Shown here in pieces: positions 6,277-7,398 of a stretch of DNA of 7,398 bases. The stretch is from positions 1-7,398 of the forward strand of contig JALAGR010000203.1 of the NCBI GenBank assembly GCA_022712335.1, given 5' to 3'. Source of the stretch: Pediococcus sp. GTDB lineage: Bacteria; Bacillota; Bacilli; Lactobacillales; Lactobacillaceae. The notes under the pieces are model-generated. The model had not been told where the DNA came from, did not search any database, and worked only from the letters and a program-made list of their open reading frames with translations. The first letter of the stretch is position 1. Every line of letters starts with the position of its first letter. Position numbers and translations under genes: made by a program.

Positions 6277-7398
6277 TTGGCAGAAGGAATTTTTGAATAC
6301 GAAAACAGACATTTAGACGAAGTTTTAGACAAGGTGGATACTGCAATTGTTAAAGCAGAAAACGACGCCGATAATGCCGAAAAAGATCGTAGTGCAATTC
6401 ATAAGAATTTTTACAACGATGTTCGAATTAACACTTCCAGTTATTCAGGCATGATGGATACTGCAATTTCAATCCGTCAGCAACAACAATTATTATCTGA
6501 GCGTGAAAATAGTTGGCAACATGCTAACAAGCGACTAGAGACGTTTAAAGAAATGAAAAAACGTCCATATTTTGCGCGAATTGATTTTCATGAAAGTGGT
6601 GAAAAGAAGGACGAAACTATCTATATTGGTTTAGCTTCTTTCTCTGACACTGCTGACCATTTTTTGATTTACGATTGGCGTGCACCAATTTCAAGTGTTT
6701 ACTATGATGGAAATATGGGGAATGTGGAGTATGCAACTCCAGACGGTACTCAAACGGTAGATTTAAAGTTAAAGCGTCAGTTCACCATTGAAGACGGAAA
6801 ACTAGTTTCGGTTTATGATACGGATGAAACCATCGGAGATCAAATGCTATTGAATGCGTTGGGTTCACAATCCGATGTCAAAATGAAGAGCATTGTTTCC
6901 ACTATTCAGCGAGAACAAAATAAGATTATCCGTAATACCGCAGCTGATTTATTATTCGTTCAGGGAGCTGCTGGTTCTGGTAAAACGGCTGCTATTTTAC
7001 AACGAGTGGCATTCTTGCTTTATCGTTATCGTGGTAATTTAAATGCCGGACAAGTAATCATGTTCTCACCTAATCAGTTATTTAATGATTATGTTGATCA
7101 AGTTCTACCTGAACTTGGTGAACAAAATATGATTCAAATGACTTACTATCAATTTACACGACGTCGTATTCCAAATATTGAAATTGAAAATTTACAACAA
7201 CGTTTTGACAAAAAGTTAACGGATGCAGAGCGCAAAATTGAACAGTTTAAGGGAAGCTTGCAATTCTTTAAAGCTACTACTAAATACGCTAAGCATTTAG
7301 GAACAGCGGGGATGCGTTTCCGCAATATCATGTTCCAAGGTAATCCATTTGTTACTAAAGAAAAAATCAAAGAAATTTACTATTCATTTAGTTCTACC
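6277..7398 (+). CDS. helD: HelD-like superfamily 1 ATPase (RNA polymerase recycling motor), N-terminal part
   Basis: The frame is open from a TTG at 6277 to the right edge, giving 374 residues, about half of the roughly 770 usual for HelD. In Bacillus, HelD binds RNA polymerase and uses ATP to free it from stalled or post-termination complexes. Residues about 10-97 are strongly helical and charged, matching the N-terminal coiled-coil arm that enters the polymerase secondary channel. DWRAPISSVYY (133-143) is a hallmark stretch of this family. A Q-motif-like IQREQNKIIR (210-219) precedes Walker A GAAGSGKT (230-237), and motif Ia follows around VIMFSPNQLF (260-269). A second long charged helical stretch occupies about 300-340. 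The TTG start is supported by AGGTGG (6265-6270), six bases upstream, and by homology beginning at once; no in-frame ATG precedes the conserved region. The ATPase type is certain. HelD rather than another UvrD-like helicase is likely from the N-terminal arm and the DWRAP stretch. Walker B and the C-terminal motor lobe lie outside the window. Confidence 0.85.
   Translation, partial: MAEGIFEYENRHLDEVLDKVDTAIVKAENDADNAEKDRSAIHKNFYNDVRINTSSYSGMMDTAISIRQQQQLLSERENSWQHANKRLETFKEMKKRPYFARIDFHESGEKKDETIYIGLASFSDTADHFLIYDWRAPISSVYYDGNMGNVEYATPDGTQTVDLKLKRQFTIEDGKLVSVYDTDETIGDQMLLNALGSQSDVKMKSIVSTIQREQNKIIRNTAADLLFVQGAAGSGKTAAILQRVAFLLYRYRGNLNAGQVIMFSPNQLFNDYVDQVLPELGEQNMIQMTYYQFTRRRIPNIEIENLQQRFDKKLTDAERKIEQFKGSLQFFKATTKYAKHLGTAGMRFRNIMFQGNPFVTKEKIKEIYYSFSST

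Noticed and set aside
6246..6279. ATG 6246 as the true start of the HelD-like gene with a frameshift
   Set aside because: The ATG frame ends after five codons and is not in frame with the gene, while the TTG at 6277 has a well-spaced AGGTGG and leads straight into an intact frame of 374 codons.

Overview
The window looks like chromosomal DNA from a low-GC Gram-positive bacterium, most probably a lactobacillus or close relative (Lactobacillaceae). This is inferred from strong AGGAGG-type ribosome binding sites, an AT-rich composition, a cysteine-free Opp ATPase C-terminus, several phosphoglycerate-mutase-like paralogues, and a HelD-type motor protein. No species can be named from the sequence alone. 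I see no mobile element, CRISPR array, rRNA or tRNA, and coding density is high.

Region 1 (9-3076, + strand) is the distal part of an oligopeptide ABC transporter operon: permease oppC, then ATPases oppD and oppF, separated by 14 and 12 bp. The peptide-binding protein, the partner permease oppB and the promoter must lie upstream, outside the window. The operon ends at a near-perfect hairpin (3079-3119). It has an A tract on one side and a T tract on the other, so it can also stop transcription arriving from the opposite strand.

Region 2 (6134 down to 3134, - strand) is a compact three-gene operon in the order histidine phosphatase A, APC-superfamily amino-acid permease, histidine phosphatase B. 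The two phosphatases are both 222 residues long and clearly paralogous (39 of the first 61 residues identical). Gene spacings are 24 and 7 bp. The substrates of all three proteins are unknown. The arrangement suggests that uptake or exchange of an amino acid is tied to dephosphorylation of a small molecule, but this is inference.

Region 3 (6135-6276) is a divergent regulatory region between the phosphatase/permease operon and a + strand gene. It holds a plausible promoter for each direction, a perfect 12-bp palindrome between them, and a second inverted repeat over the minus-strand -10 region. Together these suggest a shared operator.

Region 4 (6277 to the right edge) is the first 374 codons of a HelD-like superfamily 1 ATPase that probably recycles RNA polymerase. 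It starts at TTG and runs off the window.

Most of this is ordinary housekeeping and transport content. The points most worth a second look are the phosphatase-permease-phosphatase operon and the palindromes in its divergent promoter region. No clearly new system is evident.
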